Of a stretch of 64,000 bases of DNA, positions 1-10,345 are shown piece by piece (positions within the stretch are counted from its first letter, which is position 1; the number at the start of each line of letters is the position of its first letter). Made by a program: the position numbers and the translations under genes. This DNA comes from Malaya genurostris (taxonomy: Eukaryota > Arthropoda > Insecta > Diptera > Culicidae): the NCBI RefSeq assembly GCF_030247185.1, contig NC_080571.1, positions 42,330,002-42,394,001 of the forward strand, written 5' to 3'. Below the pieces are notes generated by a model that was given only the letters and a program-made list of their open reading frames with translations, had not been told where the DNA came from and made no database searches.

Positions 1-469
1 TAAGGCGCGTTTGACTTTCTCGTATTTTGAAAGCTCATAGCTCAGTGATCTGTGAAAGGATTTGTATAATCTAACTACCAATAGAATTGAAAATAGCAAC
101 ATCATTGAAGTATTTCAATAGTACACTATTGAAAAACCTGTCCCATTTGACCCTTGTCAACGCCAGCCAATCAGAACACGTTCTGAGGAAGAGAACAAAA
201 TATCAGCTACTGGACAACAAATCGTTCGAAAAAAATGTTCCGAACAGTGCTAAATTTCGTAGTGAGTTCTACAATTTTGTCCTTCTGAAAGGCAGGAATG
301 AATCCCGTACAGCATCCTGATAGTTTCTTTCAATGAAATGCAAATCCAAAATGAAATAATCACCATTAAAATTCTATATGCGGCTATTTTTATAGCCGTT
401 AGGACCGCCCATTAGTGAAAAAGCTACAAACGAAATCACGTAAAAAGAAACCTCTTAACAAAAATTGGA
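1..469. other. AT-rich intergenic DNA, no gene seen
   Basis: Short frames here have no recognisable motif and the sequence is AT-rich with no splice-flanked coding signal. I see nothing to annotate. Confidence 0.5.
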
Positions 470-700
470 TCAGTTTGGATTCTATTGCCGCAAAGCAAAG
501 TCGTTTGCAAAGCTAGTTTCGCTTCCGACAAGAGCGATTACGTCACATCTGCTAGTCGTTTGCATTGGTGAAAAAACAACGAAAAGAGGACAACGATGGG
601 GAGCATCACACAGAACCAGTCGTTCTAATGGCTCTAAAAGTTTCCTAAAGAACTATTAGGATTTCTGCTTCGCAAATCGAAGGTAAAAAACCTCAGTTTA
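470..700. repeat. Dispersed repeat, partner near 61.54-61.73 kb
   Basis: Shared blocks with 61540-61735 in the same orientation include 'gcaaagctagttt', 'cgttctaatggctctaaa', 'ctaaagaactatta' and 'gcaaatcgaaggta'. Identity is patchy, so these are old copies of one repeat. The family is unclassified; no coding frame spans it. Confidence 0.6.
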
Positions 701-1324
701 GTGCAAATCTAGAACTGTTTGATTAGATTTGTGCACTTTTCGCTGTGTGAAATTCACTGATCGAGATCAAGTTAAGCCTTTCTTTGTTTTTTGCGAAAAA
801 TGCGAAAAAGGGAATGCTTGCATAATTCATACAATTGATAAACTAATTGACATCCGAAAGTGTTAAGGAACATGTCAGTTGTTTTCGTATTCACGACATC
901 CAGTTATGTCTCTGACATTACCCGCCCACCTTTTTTGTGTTGCAAAAATAGTGTGAAAATTAAGTGTTACCTTCACACAGAAAGAAAATTTGTTGTTATT
1001 CTACGTGAAGTAGAAGTATTGTGCAGGTATGTATTGTTAGTTTAAACAAATAAGTGGAAAAAACTTCAGAAATTCTCCAGTAAAACTAGTCCAACGGGGC
1101 TCCAACTTCTCATATTAAAAATGGCTCAACAATGGACCTCTGTCTGCCGGGTTTGTTGAACGAAAAAAATGGCATTCGGTTCAACTGTCTGTTTCAAAAT
1201 CGGCAAACGAAGGTCCCGTGTTGGCCTCCCGTTGAACGATTGATTGGACGTTCATTGGACAAATGACCCAACGTATTGGACCAATGAAGGACCACCATTG
1301 AACGTTTTTTTCTAAGTGGATCAG
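701..1324. other. Intergenic DNA, no gene seen
   Basis: No coding region. The part from about 1090 to 1310 repeats the words 'ttgaacg' and 'caatg(g/a)a', which suggests a degenerate short-repeat tract, but no clear unit could be defined. Confidence 0.4.
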
Positions 1325-1755
1325 CATTAGCAGAATTTCAATTCACTTTCTTTCATCGATGTATTGAAAATCTGTGACGTTTGGCTATAAAAAGTGACTA
1401 AAATATGGCAAATCGAAGTATATACATCCTAGAACTTCTTTGAAAACCAAAGCTATTACAAATTCGAGCACCGATAGGTAAAAGTTATTGTGAAACCTTT
1501 TTCTGTTATTTTCGATTCTCAAAGCTTCGGTTAAATATCGACACTGCATGCAATGGGATTTTTACTGAAAACTGCAAACGACTGAAAGGGCAAATGAAAG
1601 AAAAAAACACAATTTTGAAACTACTGTTCCGCTTAGGTCATTGACTGGACATGGATTTCGTTCTCATAGTTGGCAAGCGAAGCTGAGAGTGATAGTGGTT
1701 TCTTTTCATTTTCATCTATTTTTAAGTCAATGAAAATGACTTTTATTAGCTCTGG
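1325..1755 (+). repeat. Dispersed repeat A, copy 1
   Basis: About 430 bp closely match 55630-56058 in the same orientation. Both copies contain 'ctataaaaagtgactaaaa', 'tcattgactggacatggat' and 'cttttattagctctg'. This copy ends where the foldback element at 1756 begins, so the foldback element may have inserted into or beside it. No coding frame; family not recognised. Confidence 0.75.
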
Positions 1756-2229
1756 TTTTAACTTTTAGTTGAAATCTGATACTTGAGTGGTTATTTTGTA
1801 TCGAGTAGTTAAATTTAACTAAAACTTGACGAACGGAAAGTTATTTGGGTTTATTTTCCACTGGAAATAATTTCAACTAAGGATTTTATATTAGAATTTT
1901 CATTGCAAGATTTTTTTCGATGTCGGAAAATAACCATCGATCTGTTCAAAATAACCATGCTCTCGGGCTGACACACGAGCGGTTAATTTAATGTTGTCAA
2001 AAATAACCCTGCTCTTGAGCATGGTTATTTTTGACAGATCGATGGTTATTTTCCGACACTGCAATGAAAATTCTAATATTAATTCTTTAGTTGAAATTAT
2101 TTCCAGTGGAAAATAAACCCAAATAACTTTCCGTCCGTCAAATTTTGAAATGAGCCGCAGTTTTAGTTAAATTTAACTACTCGACAGAAACTAACCGCTC
2201 AAGTGTCAGATTTCAACCAAAAGTTAAAA
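1756..2229. mobile_element. Foldback MITE with arms of about 210 bp
   Basis: The sequence is a near-palindrome. Its ends read 'ttttaacttttagttgaaat' and, inverted, the matching 'aagttaaaa' end at 2229. The arms (about 1756-1965 and 2018-2229) share 'gtcggaaaataaccatcgat' and 'catggttatttt' in inverted order around a loop of about 50 bp. There is no coding capacity, as expected for a non-autonomous DNA element. The target duplication is unclear. Confidence 0.8.
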
Positions 2230-2337
2230 TTACCGCGAAATGGTGCACAGCCTAAGTGAATTAAAATAGGTTTTTTGTTTAAATTTGAAGAAAAGTGCTG
2301 TAGAGTCGAAAGAAATGTGGAATACCATGAACTAAAT

Positions 2338-2745
2338 TAGAAGACGCCGAATTGTAAGCAATATTGGATGAAGATGATAGTTCTAGTAGTCAAAGGCGAA
2401 TGGCAGCAATGTTAAATGTTGCACAACAAACAAATTCTAACAGTTGAAATGCTATGAGAAAAATCCAACCAGCCCTAAGACACTGCAAAGTCATTTTATT
2501 ACACAACAATGCGCCAGCATTCAAAGCAAAACAATCAAATCACTTGGCTGGGAGCCGCTACCACACACATCGTTTTCACCAGACTTGGCCCCTTTCGACT
2601 GCCATTTGTTTTCATCGATGGGTCACGAATTGGCTGAGCTCTACGTATGATTGATCTGCTTCAAAAGACGAATACTGCTTTGGCATAGTATCCATAATTT
2701 GGCCGCAAGGTGGCCAAATGATCAATACTTTGAATAAAATTGTTC
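2338..2745 (+). pseudogene. Relic of a mariner (DD34D) transposase
   Basis: Pieces of a mariner-type transposase are readable in shifting plus frames. An N-terminal helix-turn-helix remnant with LDEDDSSSSQRRMAAMLNVA lies at about 2365-2425. A catalytic-core remnant with LLHNNAPA follows at 2494-2520, where the usual DNAPAH aspartate is replaced by N. SPDLAPFDCHLF follows at about 2577-2612, and QYFE closes at 2725-2735. The DNA-binding and catalytic parts are fused by a large internal deletion, and frames shift near 2530. It cannot encode an active enzyme. The SPDLAPxD block with a downstream QYFE is typical of the DD34D mariner group (family knowledge). Confidence 0.75.
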
Positions 2746-2896
2746 TATTTTCCCATTCAGTGTTTCATTTTAACAAATAAAAAACCCATGCTTTGTACTG
2801 TTATACCTGTATATTTATACTTATCCGGATCCGTTTCATCGTGTTAGCATTGGGCAAATAAAAAGCATGACGAACCGCACAGAAATCTCGGTAAAT
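2746..2896. other. Spacer between two mariner relics
   Basis: AT-rich; probably the 3' flank of the preceding mariner relic. No other feature is seen. Confidence 0.3.
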
Positions 2897-3690
2897 ACAG
2901 GGTCCGGCACTCGAAGTGTAACCAATTAAAAAGGCCATAAATTCAGTTTGGAAAATTACTTTTACTTAATTCGAAGTACAAAATGTGTAAAAATAATACA
3001 AAATTCAGAATCAATTCACTTTTGCTCGATATGACCACCTTTTGCCTTGACTATGGCCTTGAGACGGTCAAAAAACGAATCGCAAGTTGCCGAATGTGAC
3101 TTGCAGGTATTTAGGCCCACTCGCGGACAATAACTGTTTTCAGCGCCTCGAGACTGGTGTATCTTTTAGTTCGGACTTTGCTCTCCAAAATGGCCCAAAG
3201 AGAATAATCCATTGGATTCGCATCTGGTGAATTCGAGAGCCATTGTGTGGACGTGATGAAGTTCGAAAGTTGTTTTTCAGCCATTCTTGGTTCACTAGAG
3301 CTTTGTGAGACGGTGCCGAGTCCTGCTGAAACGTCCATGGTCTGCCACCGAAATGTTTGTCTGCCCACGGCTTCAAAGCAACCTCCAGAATACTTTCCCG
3401 ATAATATGTCGCATTTACCTTGACGCCAGGCTCGATGAAAATGATTGGAGAGCGCCCATTTGCGGTTACAGCGGCCCAAACCATTATCTGTTGCGGGTGC
3501 TGCCTCCTGGTGGCCAATCGATGACTCAAATTCTCGTATGAACGGTCGGTCAAGTAAGCCCTAACGTTTTGAGAGTTTACGAATTGCTCAATTGGAAAAA
3601 TTTTCTCGTCAGAAAATACAATGTTCGGAAATTGACCGCTTTCGGCCAAACGAAGCAACTCCTTCGCTCTCTCAAGTCAAGATTTTTTTT
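2897..3690 (-). pseudogene. Relic of a mariner-like (DDxD, maT/DD37D-like) transposase
   Basis: The minus strand carries the catalytic part of a mariner-like transposase. The block FPNIVFSDEKIF holds the first aspartate (about 3605-3640). FQQDSAPSHKA holds the second (about 3300-3330). SPDANPMDYSLW holds the third (about 3200-3235), reached only after a frameshift near 3260. The C-terminal block DRLKAIVKAKGGHIEQK ends at a stop near 3016 after another frameshift near 3110. The spacing between second and third aspartate is about 35-37, made uncertain by the frameshift. The N-terminal DNA-binding domain is missing beyond about 3690. A possible end repeat starts near 2897 (cagggtccggcactcgaag). 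Confidence 0.75.
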
Positions 3691-3989
3691 TCGCGTTCAC
3701 TTTTGCAAAATGCTTTCTTGCACTTGTAAACAATACAACTCCGAACTGTCATTTAGCAAATTTCTAGAGAGCTGATGCCCGTGCGCACTTCCGGTGAAAC
3801 CCTCAACGAGTGAACACGTCGTATCGTGTTAGTGCGGTGCAAATTCGAGTATTTCGAGAGAAAGAAAGGATTTTCATCCGTACTTCGGTGACTCCACGTT
3901 GTCACATAGCGAGGGTTTCACTTGTAGTCCAGTGAAAAGAAAGTCCATTGGACTATAAACGAAAACTAACTGGCAATATAGCTAAATCG

Positions 3990-5640
3990 CTGTGCCATCA
4001 ATCGGCGTCATCTCAAGTGAGGTGACGCCACCAGAAGTGAAGAAGAAGAAGAAGATGCCCGTGCGTCAGCTGCGCGAGCGGTCTGAAGTTGGTTACACTT
4101 CGAGCCCAACAACTGCTCGTAAGGAAGGTAGTGGAAGACCAGCCAAAATTATGGACGCAAAAGGACTTCGTTCTCTTTCTCGTGCCTTCAACAACAAGAA
4201 TTCACTGAGTCAAAGGGATGCCGCAAAAAAGTTCAACTGTTCTCACCAGTACATCTGCAAAACATTGAAAAGACTCGTAATAAAGTACCGAAAGAAGACA
4301 CGAGCCCCGGGATATATTGACGCACAGATTTCAACGCTGAATTCCCAATGCCGCTGGTTGATTAAAAAATATTCCGGAAAAAGTTTTGTTTTGGACGACG
4401 AAAGTTGCTTCCCTCTTTCGAAGACACAGATTTCCGCAAACGATCGATACTGTTCAACGGATAGTTGTACCACAGACTAACAGACATGACAGTATTAGTA
4501 AATTCTTATAAAAATAATTTTTCGTGATGCAGTAGTTCCACCTATATTGTACTGGGCAAACTATTTACTATCTGTACACCCCTTGTGTTATGTAAAAGTT
4601 TTTTTACTAGTTGGTTTCCCCTCGTTTGTCAACACCGATCAGCTGCTTGCAGGGATGCCTGATTTCATCAAAATATTTGAAAATGAACCGTCACAATAAA
4701 TTATTGGATTACGTTGATAATATATTTAACTTTTTCGCGATGTTGGAAGGCTAACATTTATTTTTCTCAACGTTGTTCATCTAGACTATTTTTGATTGTG
4801 TTGGTAATTTTCACCAGAAATTAAGTAGCGGCAGACCAGAAGCAAGTGAATATTGAAACAAAACGGGTTCGATTTTGTATTGCGTTGGAGGATGAGAAGT
4901 AGTCACAATTATGTATATAGTTTTGGCAATATGTATTACATCTGTATCCTGCATGAAATTCGCATGGACGTATACAAATCAATACATTACAGATAATCCT
5001 GTATGAATGGCAACTCTGTTGGTAAATGAAAAAAAAATAAACATAGTCTAGATGACAGCAAGGATGTTTTTGATAGGGTAACGTGGCGCCATCATGACAC
5101 ATGTGAGTACTGTCCCAAATAAAGGAATATTCGAAATGACCGTTAAAATGATTGAAGAATCTAATTTGAGTGTCCTGTCTGTTAGTCTCTGGCCATGGTT
5201 CATGTCATCTGGGTTGGCAATCAATTAAGATGTGTACCAGAACGAATGTTTGTAGCAAGTTTTGATCCCGTTTTTTTTTTTCAAAAACATCATGCTGATG
5301 GACAATACGTGTTTTGGCCGGATAAAGCGTCATCGCATTGCGCCAAAAAACACAATCGTTCCTGAATACCCATTCGATCCCATTTGTACCCAAAAACCAC
5401 AACCCGATAAATCTACCTCAGTGTCGCCTAATCGAAGATTTTTTCGGGGGTTTGAGCTCCTTGGTGTACAAAAATAACTGGAGAGCCGCGAATTGCTAAC
5501 AGTTGATTGGTAGAATCGAGAGAGGCATTCGCAAAGTTGACATGAAGGCCGTACAACGCTCCTGTTCCGACATCAAACGGAAGCTTCGCCGAACATCCGA
5601 TTACGGGCCGTTTTCAAATGTTCACTATTTTTTCATCAAT
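3990..5640 (+). pseudogene. Scrambled relic of a third Tc1/mariner transposase (DD37E-type spacing)
   Basis: An N-terminal half (about 4050-4475) reads as a helix-turn-helix transposase start, with SQRDAAKKFNCSHQYI and then a first catalytic block FVLDDESCFPLSKTQIS. Coding then breaks off. Recognisable sequence resumes near 5210 with NQDVYQNECL, then FWPDKASSHCAKK at about 5313-5350, then QCRLIEDFF after a one-base frameshift in an A-run. Counting across the shift gives 37 residues between D and E. The tail reads IERGIRKVDMKAVQRSCSDI. The stretch 4480-5200 shows no transposase similarity I can read and is probably a later insertion or strongly decayed. It is dead, and differs in sequence from the DD37E copies at 26-28, 52-53 and 54-55 kb. 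Confidence 0.65.
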
Positions 5641-5773
5641 GAACAATGTATCTTTAATTTCAATAAATCAGATCTTCTCCAAGTATGTTTGTCTTTTTTT
5701 TGACAGCTTGAGAAATTCCAATTTTAGTTGCCACCCGTTATTTAGGAACGTTGGCTAACGTGCACGGAACTAA
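5641..5773. other. Left flank of the copia element
   Basis: Ordinary AT-rich flank. No feature apart from the short target repeat that follows. Confidence 0.4.
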
Positions 5774-5803
5774 ATTGAACAATCCAATCAGCGTGGTCAC
5801 CAC
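5774..5803 (+). repeat. Target tandem repeat, first copy (interrupted)
   Basis: Thirty bases beginning 'attgaacaatccaatcag' are the start of a 33-bp unit whose last bases lie across the copia insertion at 10305-10312. A second, intact unit follows at 10313-10345. The copia element therefore entered the end of unit 1 of a two-unit tandem repeat. Confidence 0.8.
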
Positions 5804-6005
5804 TGTTGCGCCCTGTAGAACTATTACGCCAGGCGCATACGCGAATTCAGCCCTGCTGTTACGAAACGATGTGAAACTGAATTCTTTTTTTTCTCAAACA
5901 ATAAATACACGTTATTACTCGTTCGCGGTCGTAAATCGTTTTTCTTTCTCCGTAAAAATCCGTATCTTTCGTGTTCGAATCCGTCTTTCGATTGTCCGCC
6001 CAACA
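5804..6005 (+). repeat. 5' LTR of the copia element
   Basis: 202 bp, TG...CA ends. It contains AATAAA at 5900-5905, a candidate polyadenylation signal. Identical to the copy at 10103-10304. The R/U5 boundary cannot be set by eye. Confidence 0.95.
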
Positions 6006-6020
6006 GGTTATGGGCCCAGG
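6006..6020 (+). promoter_or_regulatory. Primer-binding site (internal initiator tRNA-Met type)
   Basis: 'ggttatgggcccagg' starts immediately after the LTR. Drosophila copia primes from an internal fragment of initiator tRNA-Met with nearly this sequence (family knowledge), rather than from a tRNA 3' CCA end. This supports the LTR boundary and the insect-copia assignment. Confidence 0.85.
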
Positions 6021-6109
6021 CTTGTAGGCAACAATAAGTTTGTTTAGTTGCTGCCTGTGAAAATTAATTATTTCTGATTAATTTGTTCGTGAACGGAAGC
6101 AGAAAGAAG

Positions 6110-9100
6110 ATGGCGGATTCACAAAGATTTGCGCTGCAGAAATTGAACAATCACAATTATCAGTCGTGGAAGTTTAAGATGGAGATGTTGCTAGTTCGGG
6201 AGGAGATATGGCAAGTTATCTCGGAGAATCCTGTGAACCCAGTAACTGAAGCGTGGACGAGGGCAGATGCAAAAGCTCGGGCGACTATCGGGCTCTGCAT
6301 TGAAGACGACCAGACAAGTTTGGTACGAAGTTGTGAAACTGCCAAACAAACGTGGGACGCGTTGAAGGCGTATCACGACAAAGGGTCAGAAGTGTATTTA
6401 CTGAAGAAACTGACACACTTGGAGCTCAAGGATGGCAACGATATGGAGCAGCATTTGCAGACCTTTTCTGATTTACTACAACGGATTGCGGATGTCGGTG
6501 ACGCTATTCCAGCAAAGTTGCAAGTGGCAATGTTACTGTGTTCGCTTCCTGATTCGTATGATTACCTTGCAACGGCATTGGAACAAAGACCACGAGAAGA
6601 ACTAACGATTCAACTGGTTAAATCTAAGCTGTTAGCGGAAGCAGAGAAACGACGGGAGCGCAATGAAGGCGCTAATTCAAGCAGCGGACAAGCGTTGCGA
6701 GTGGAACATAGGTACCGACGTGGCGGAAAGAAGTTTACTGGTGGAAGTAAACAAACAGAATCGCGTTCTTGTTTTCAATGTAAACAACCGGGACACCTGA
6801 AGAAAGACTGTCCGAATGCTTTAGTTGCCGATTCATCGACGAAGACGATGAAGAAGAAGCAGGATGAACCAAAGGTGAAGCAGGCACAAACTGTTCCTGA
6901 GGGACCACTGGCATGGTTGGTGGGACGAACTGATCCAAACTGCTGGTTTATAGACAGTGGTGCTTCACGGCATATGACAGGTAACCGAAAGTTTTTCACG
7001 ATGCTGCAACATTCAGATGAAACGACTGTAATGTTGGCTGACGGTGAGAGAGCTGAGGTTGCTGGAAACGGCAGCGGGATCATTGTTGGAATGTCTGATT
7101 CTGGAAAACCGATAGACATCGAATTAAGCGACGTATTGTATGTACCGAAATTGACAAGCGGACTTATATCTGTAAGCATTCTTGCTAAGAAAAATTTCAA
7201 TGTAGTATTTAGTGAGAATAGATGTGAAATTCGGAAGGACAACGGACTGGTATGCGTTGTTGGTGAACGACACGGTAGCTTATATCGGTTGAGTGTTCCG
7301 GAACAAGCGATGATCAGTGTAGACAATTCGCACACACCGTATTGTCAACACACGTGGCACAGACGGCTAGGACACCGTGATGCAGATGTAATTAAATCGG
7401 TACACGCAAATAAACAAGCTGATGGAATGAAGCTGGTAGACTGTGGTGTACGCACTGTGTGCCAATGCTGTTTGGAAGGGAAAATGGCACGATCGGCATT
7501 TCCTAAATTTGCAGATAGAGGTTCGAAGGAGAAACTGGATATCGTGCATGCTGATCTGAGTGGCCCTATGAAATGCACACCGAGTGGTAATCAATACTTC
7601 CTTTGCTTGGTGGATGATTATACACGAATGGCTTTCGTATATCTTCTGAAAAATAAATCAGATGTCGCTGTTAAGATCAAAGATTTCGTTTCTTTCTGTA
7701 AGACACAAATAGGCAAGACGCCCAAGATACTACAATCAGATGGCGGAGGCGAATTTATAAGTAAAAATTTACAAATTTACCTTCGGTCGGAGGGTATATT
7801 AAGTCAGTTCAGTGCACCCTACTCGCCACAACAGAATGGGGTAGTGGAGAGAAGAAACCGATATCTAAAAGAGATGGCACTCTGTATGCTATTGGAAGCA
7901 AAATTGGATCAAAAGTACTGGGGAGAAGCAATACTAACGGCAACCTATATACAGAATAGAGTACCTTCAAGATTCATAGGAATAAGTCCTTATGAGAAGT
8001 GGTACGGTAAACTTCCTTCATACCAACATTTTCGAATTTTCGGCTCGGAAGCCTGGGTGCATATTCCAGCTGAAACGCGAAAGAAAATGGAGCCTAAATC
8101 ACGAAAGCTTGTGTTCGTTGGTTACTCAAATGAATATAAGGCATATAGACTGCTGAATCCAACATCGGAACGAATCACCATTAGCCGAGACGTGAAATTT
8201 TTAGAGAATTTGAGCATGGATGGTGATCGCGATACCGGAGAAAAGTTAGAGACGAATGATGCAATAGTTGAGTTGAAGTCTGAATCAGTTTTGGATACTA
8301 CAAATGAAGCCCAACCTGATCCAGAAGTACAAGAAAACTCCGAAGACGATGTTTGGTACGGGTATGAGTCAGATAATGAATTATATTGCGGTGAGGATTG
8401 TTCAGACAATGGAAATATACAGGCCAATGCGCGTCGTTCAACTAGAGGAACTTTGCCAGTAAGACTGAATGATTATTTTGTTGGCATGGCAACACTGGAC
8501 CAGGACGAGCCATCATCGTACGAGCAAGCTGTTCGAAGTCCTGAGAAAAACGAATGGATAGCTGCAATGAATGCTGAGTATAAATCACTGTTATCAAACG
8601 ATGCATGGGAACTTGTTAATCCACCAGATGGAATAAATGTAATTGGTAGCAAGTGGGTGTTTAAGCGCAAATTGGACGGCGACGGCAATGTTGAGCGAAT
8701 GAAAGCGAGACTTGTAGCACAAGGTTGCAGTCAGCGTTTCGGATCTGATTTCGATGATGTGTTTGCTCCAGTGGTGATGCGTTCTACCTTTCGTGTGCTT
8801 TTAACCGTTGCGGGACATCGCCAAATGATCGTAAAACATTTAGACATTAAATCAGCGTACTTATACGGAAAGTTGGATGAACCGGTATATATGCGCCAAC
8901 CGCCAGGGTATGTGAAACGCGGAAATGAAAAGAAGGTATGCAAATTAAAGCGAAGCATATACGGCTTGAAACAATCAGCAAGAATTTGGCATACAACTCT
9001 TGCAGACATATTGAATCAGATTGGTTTTAAGCAATGTAGTGCTGACTCGTGTTTGTATCGGAAACGTATCGATAATAATGAATGGGTGTATCTACTTGTA

Positions 9101-10063
9101 TATGTAGATGACTTGTTGTTGATCTGTAAAAAGGAGAGTGAAATTGACCGTATCGAGCAAACTCTGCAAAAACGCTTAAAAATCACTCGGTTAGGCGACA
9201 TCAAAAGCTTCATAGGTATTCGAGTGCAGAAAAATCAAGACGGTTTCTATGCTATTTCTCAAAGTGCCTTCATAAGGAGAATGGTTATAAGTTTTGGCAT
9301 GGACAATGTTAAAGGGTCAAAGTACCCAATGGATCCGGGATATTATAAGGCAGCCGAGAATAGCCCAAAGTTAGAAAATAATGAAAAATATCATAAGCTG
9401 ATTGGTTGCATGTTGTATCTGTCTGTGAACAGTCGTCCAGATATCTCAGCGGCTGTTGGGATACTAAGCCGAAAAGTTAGCACCCCATCAGTAACTGACT
9501 GGACAGAGCTTAAGCGTGTGGTAAGATACTTGATACATACTATTGAATACGAATTGATTCTGGGAAAGATTGGTTGTGAGTTAAACTTATCGGCGTATTG
9601 CGATGCTGATTGGGCAGGCGATAGTAGTGACCGCAAATTCTGTACCGGTTACATATGTAGTTTAGGAGGAGCGTCCGTAACATGGGTGAGCCGAAAACAG
9701 AGCTGCGTAGCCATGTCTACGATGGAGGCCGAATATGTGGCTCTTTCAGCGGTAACGCAGGAGATTGTTTGGTTACGACGTTTGCTGGATGAAATTGGTG
9801 AGCAGCAACAGCATCCGACAGTTGTGTATGAAGATAACAAAAGTTGCATTGATTTCATTGCTTTGGAGCAACAGAAGAAAAGATCTAAACACATAGATAC
9901 GCGGTATCATTACACTAAGAGTTGCTGTATTTCTGGTGTAATTAAACTGCAGTACTGTGAGACGGAGTTTATGCTTGCGGATATTTTGACCAAACCGCTT
10001 GGGTCTACAAAAATGAAGAGGTTCGCTACACAGATGGGATTGACTGTTACATCTATTGAGTAA
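6110..10063 (+). CDS. Copia-type Gag-Pol polyprotein
   Basis: One frame of 1317 residues from the ATG at 6110 (context gaagATGG, first residues MADSQRF); the frame is open nine codons upstream, but this ATG fits copia Gag starts. Gag has LNNHNYQSWKFKM near the start and a CCHC zinc knuckle at residues 221-234 (CFQCKQPGHLKKDC). The protease has a DSG triad at 282-284. Integrase has an HHCC finger and DD35E residues D482, D544 and E580. Reverse transcriptase has D912 (LDIKSAYLYG) and YVDD at 998-1001. RNase H includes D1165 (YCDADWAG) and STMEAEY. All catalytic residues I checked are present and there is no internal stop. The proteins would make virus-like particles and copy the element RNA into integrating DNA. 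No separate envelope frame is present. Confidence 0.97.
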   Translation: MADSQRFALQKLNNHNYQSWKFKMEMLLVREEIWQVISENPVNPVTEAWTRADAKARATIGLCIEDDQTSLVRSCETAKQTWDALKAYHDKGSEVYLLKKLTHLELKDGNDMEQHLQTFSDLLQRIADVGDAIPAKLQVAMLLCSLPDSYDYLATALEQRPREELTIQLVKSKLLAEAEKRRERNEGANSSSGQALRVEHRYRRGGKKFTGGSKQTESRSCFQCKQPGHLKKDCPNALVADSSTKTMKKKQDEPKVKQAQTVPEGPLAWLVGRTDPNCWFIDSGASRHMTGNRKFFTMLQHSDETTVMLADGERAEVAGNGSGIIVGMSDSGKPIDIELSDVLYVPKLTSGLISVSILAKKNFNVVFSENRCEIRKDNGLVCVVGERHGSLYRLSVPEQAMISVDNSHTPYCQHTWHRRLGHRDADVIKSVHANKQADGMKLVDCGVRTVCQCCLEGKMARSAFPKFADRGSKEKLDIVHADLSGPMKCTPSGNQYFLCLVDDYTRMAFVYLLKNKSDVAVKIKDFVSFCKTQIGKTPKILQSDGGGEFISKNLQIYLRSEGILSQFSAPYSPQQNGVVERRNRYLKEMALCMLLEAKLDQKYWGEAILTATYIQNRVPSRFIGISPYEKWYGKLPSYQHFRIFGSEAWVHIPAETRKKMEPKSRKLVFVGYSNEYKAYRLLNPTSERITISRDVKFLENLSMDGDRDTGEKLETNDAIVELKSESVLDTTNEAQPDPEVQENSEDDVWYGYESDNELYCGEDCSDNGNIQANARRSTRGTLPVRLNDYFVGMATLDQDEPSSYEQAVRSPEKNEWIAAMNAEYKSLLSNDAWELVNPPDGINVIGSKWVFKRKLDGDGNVERMKARLVAQGCSQRFGSDFDDVFAPVVMRSTFRVLLTVAGHRQMIVKHLDIKSAYLYGKLDEPVYMRQPPGYVKRGNEKKVCKLKRSIYGLKQSARIWHTTLADILNQIGFKQCSADSCLYRKRIDNNEWVYLLVYVDDLLLICKKESEIDRIEQTLQKRLKITRLGDIKSFIGIRVQKNQDGFYAISQSAFIRRMVISFGMDNVKGSKYPMDPGYYKAAENSPKLENNEKYHKLIGCMLYLSVNSRPDISAAVGILSRKVSTPSVTDWTELKRVVRYLIHTIEYELILGKIGCELNLSAYCDADWAGDSSDRKFCTGYICSLGGASVTWVSRKQSCVAMSTMEAEYVALSAVTQEIVWLRRLLDEIGEQQQHPTVVYEDNKSCIDFIALEQQKKRSKHIDTRYHYTKSCCISGVIKLQYCETEFMLADILTKPLGSTKMKRFATQMGLTVTSIE

Positions 10064-10091
10064 GCAGAAAAAGACCCTCAGGATTAAATTC

Positions 10092-10102
10092 GCGAAGAGG
10101 GG
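10092..10102 (+). promoter_or_regulatory. Polypurine tract
   Basis: 'gcgaagagggg' directly precedes the 3' LTR, in the position where the plus-strand DNA primer is generated. Confidence 0.8.
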
Positions 10103-10304
10103 TGTTGCGCCCTGTAGAACTATTACGCCAGGCGCATACGCGAATTCAGCCCTGCTGTTACGAAACGATGTGAAACTGAATTCTTTTTTTTCTCAAACAA
10201 TAAATACACGTTATTACTCGTTCGCGGTCGTAAATCGTTTTTCTTTCTCCGTAAAAATCCGTATCTTTCGTGTTCGAATCCGTCTTTCGATTGTCCGCCC
10301 AACA
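10103..10304 (+). repeat. 3' LTR of the copia element
   Basis: 202 bp identical to 5804-6005. It is followed by the 5-bp target duplication 'accac' at 10305-10309. Confidence 0.95.
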
Positions 10305-10312
10305 ACCACGAG

Positions 10313-10345
10313 ATTGAACAATCCAATCAGCGTGGTCACCACGAG
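10313..10345 (+). repeat. Target tandem repeat, second copy
   Basis: Intact 33-bp unit beginning 'attgaacaatccaatcag' and ending 'accacgag'. It matches 5774-5803 plus 10305-10312 and shows that the copia target was already a two-unit repeat. Confidence 0.8.

Larger units (their letters stand above)
5804..10304 (+). mobile_element. Complete Ty1/copia LTR retrotransposon
   Basis: A 4501-bp element bounded by two LTRs of 202 bp, each starting TGTTG and ending CAACA, that read identically base for base. It is flanked by the 5-bp target duplication 'accac' (5799-5803 and 10305-10309). Inside are a primer-binding site directly after the 5' LTR, a single Gag-Pol frame (6110-10063) and a purine-rich tract next to the 3' LTR. 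The domain order Gag-protease-integrase-RT-RNase H defines the copia superfamily. Identical LTRs and an unbroken frame indicate a very recent insertion that may still be mobile; activity itself is inference. Confidence 0.97.

Noticed and set aside
5751..6047. Frames spanning each LTR (also 10056-10349)
   Set aside because: They are identical because the LTRs are identical; they start outside the element at one end and have no protein motif.
6775..7335. 186-codon minus-strand frame
   Set aside because: Antisense shadow of the copia Gag-Pol frame.
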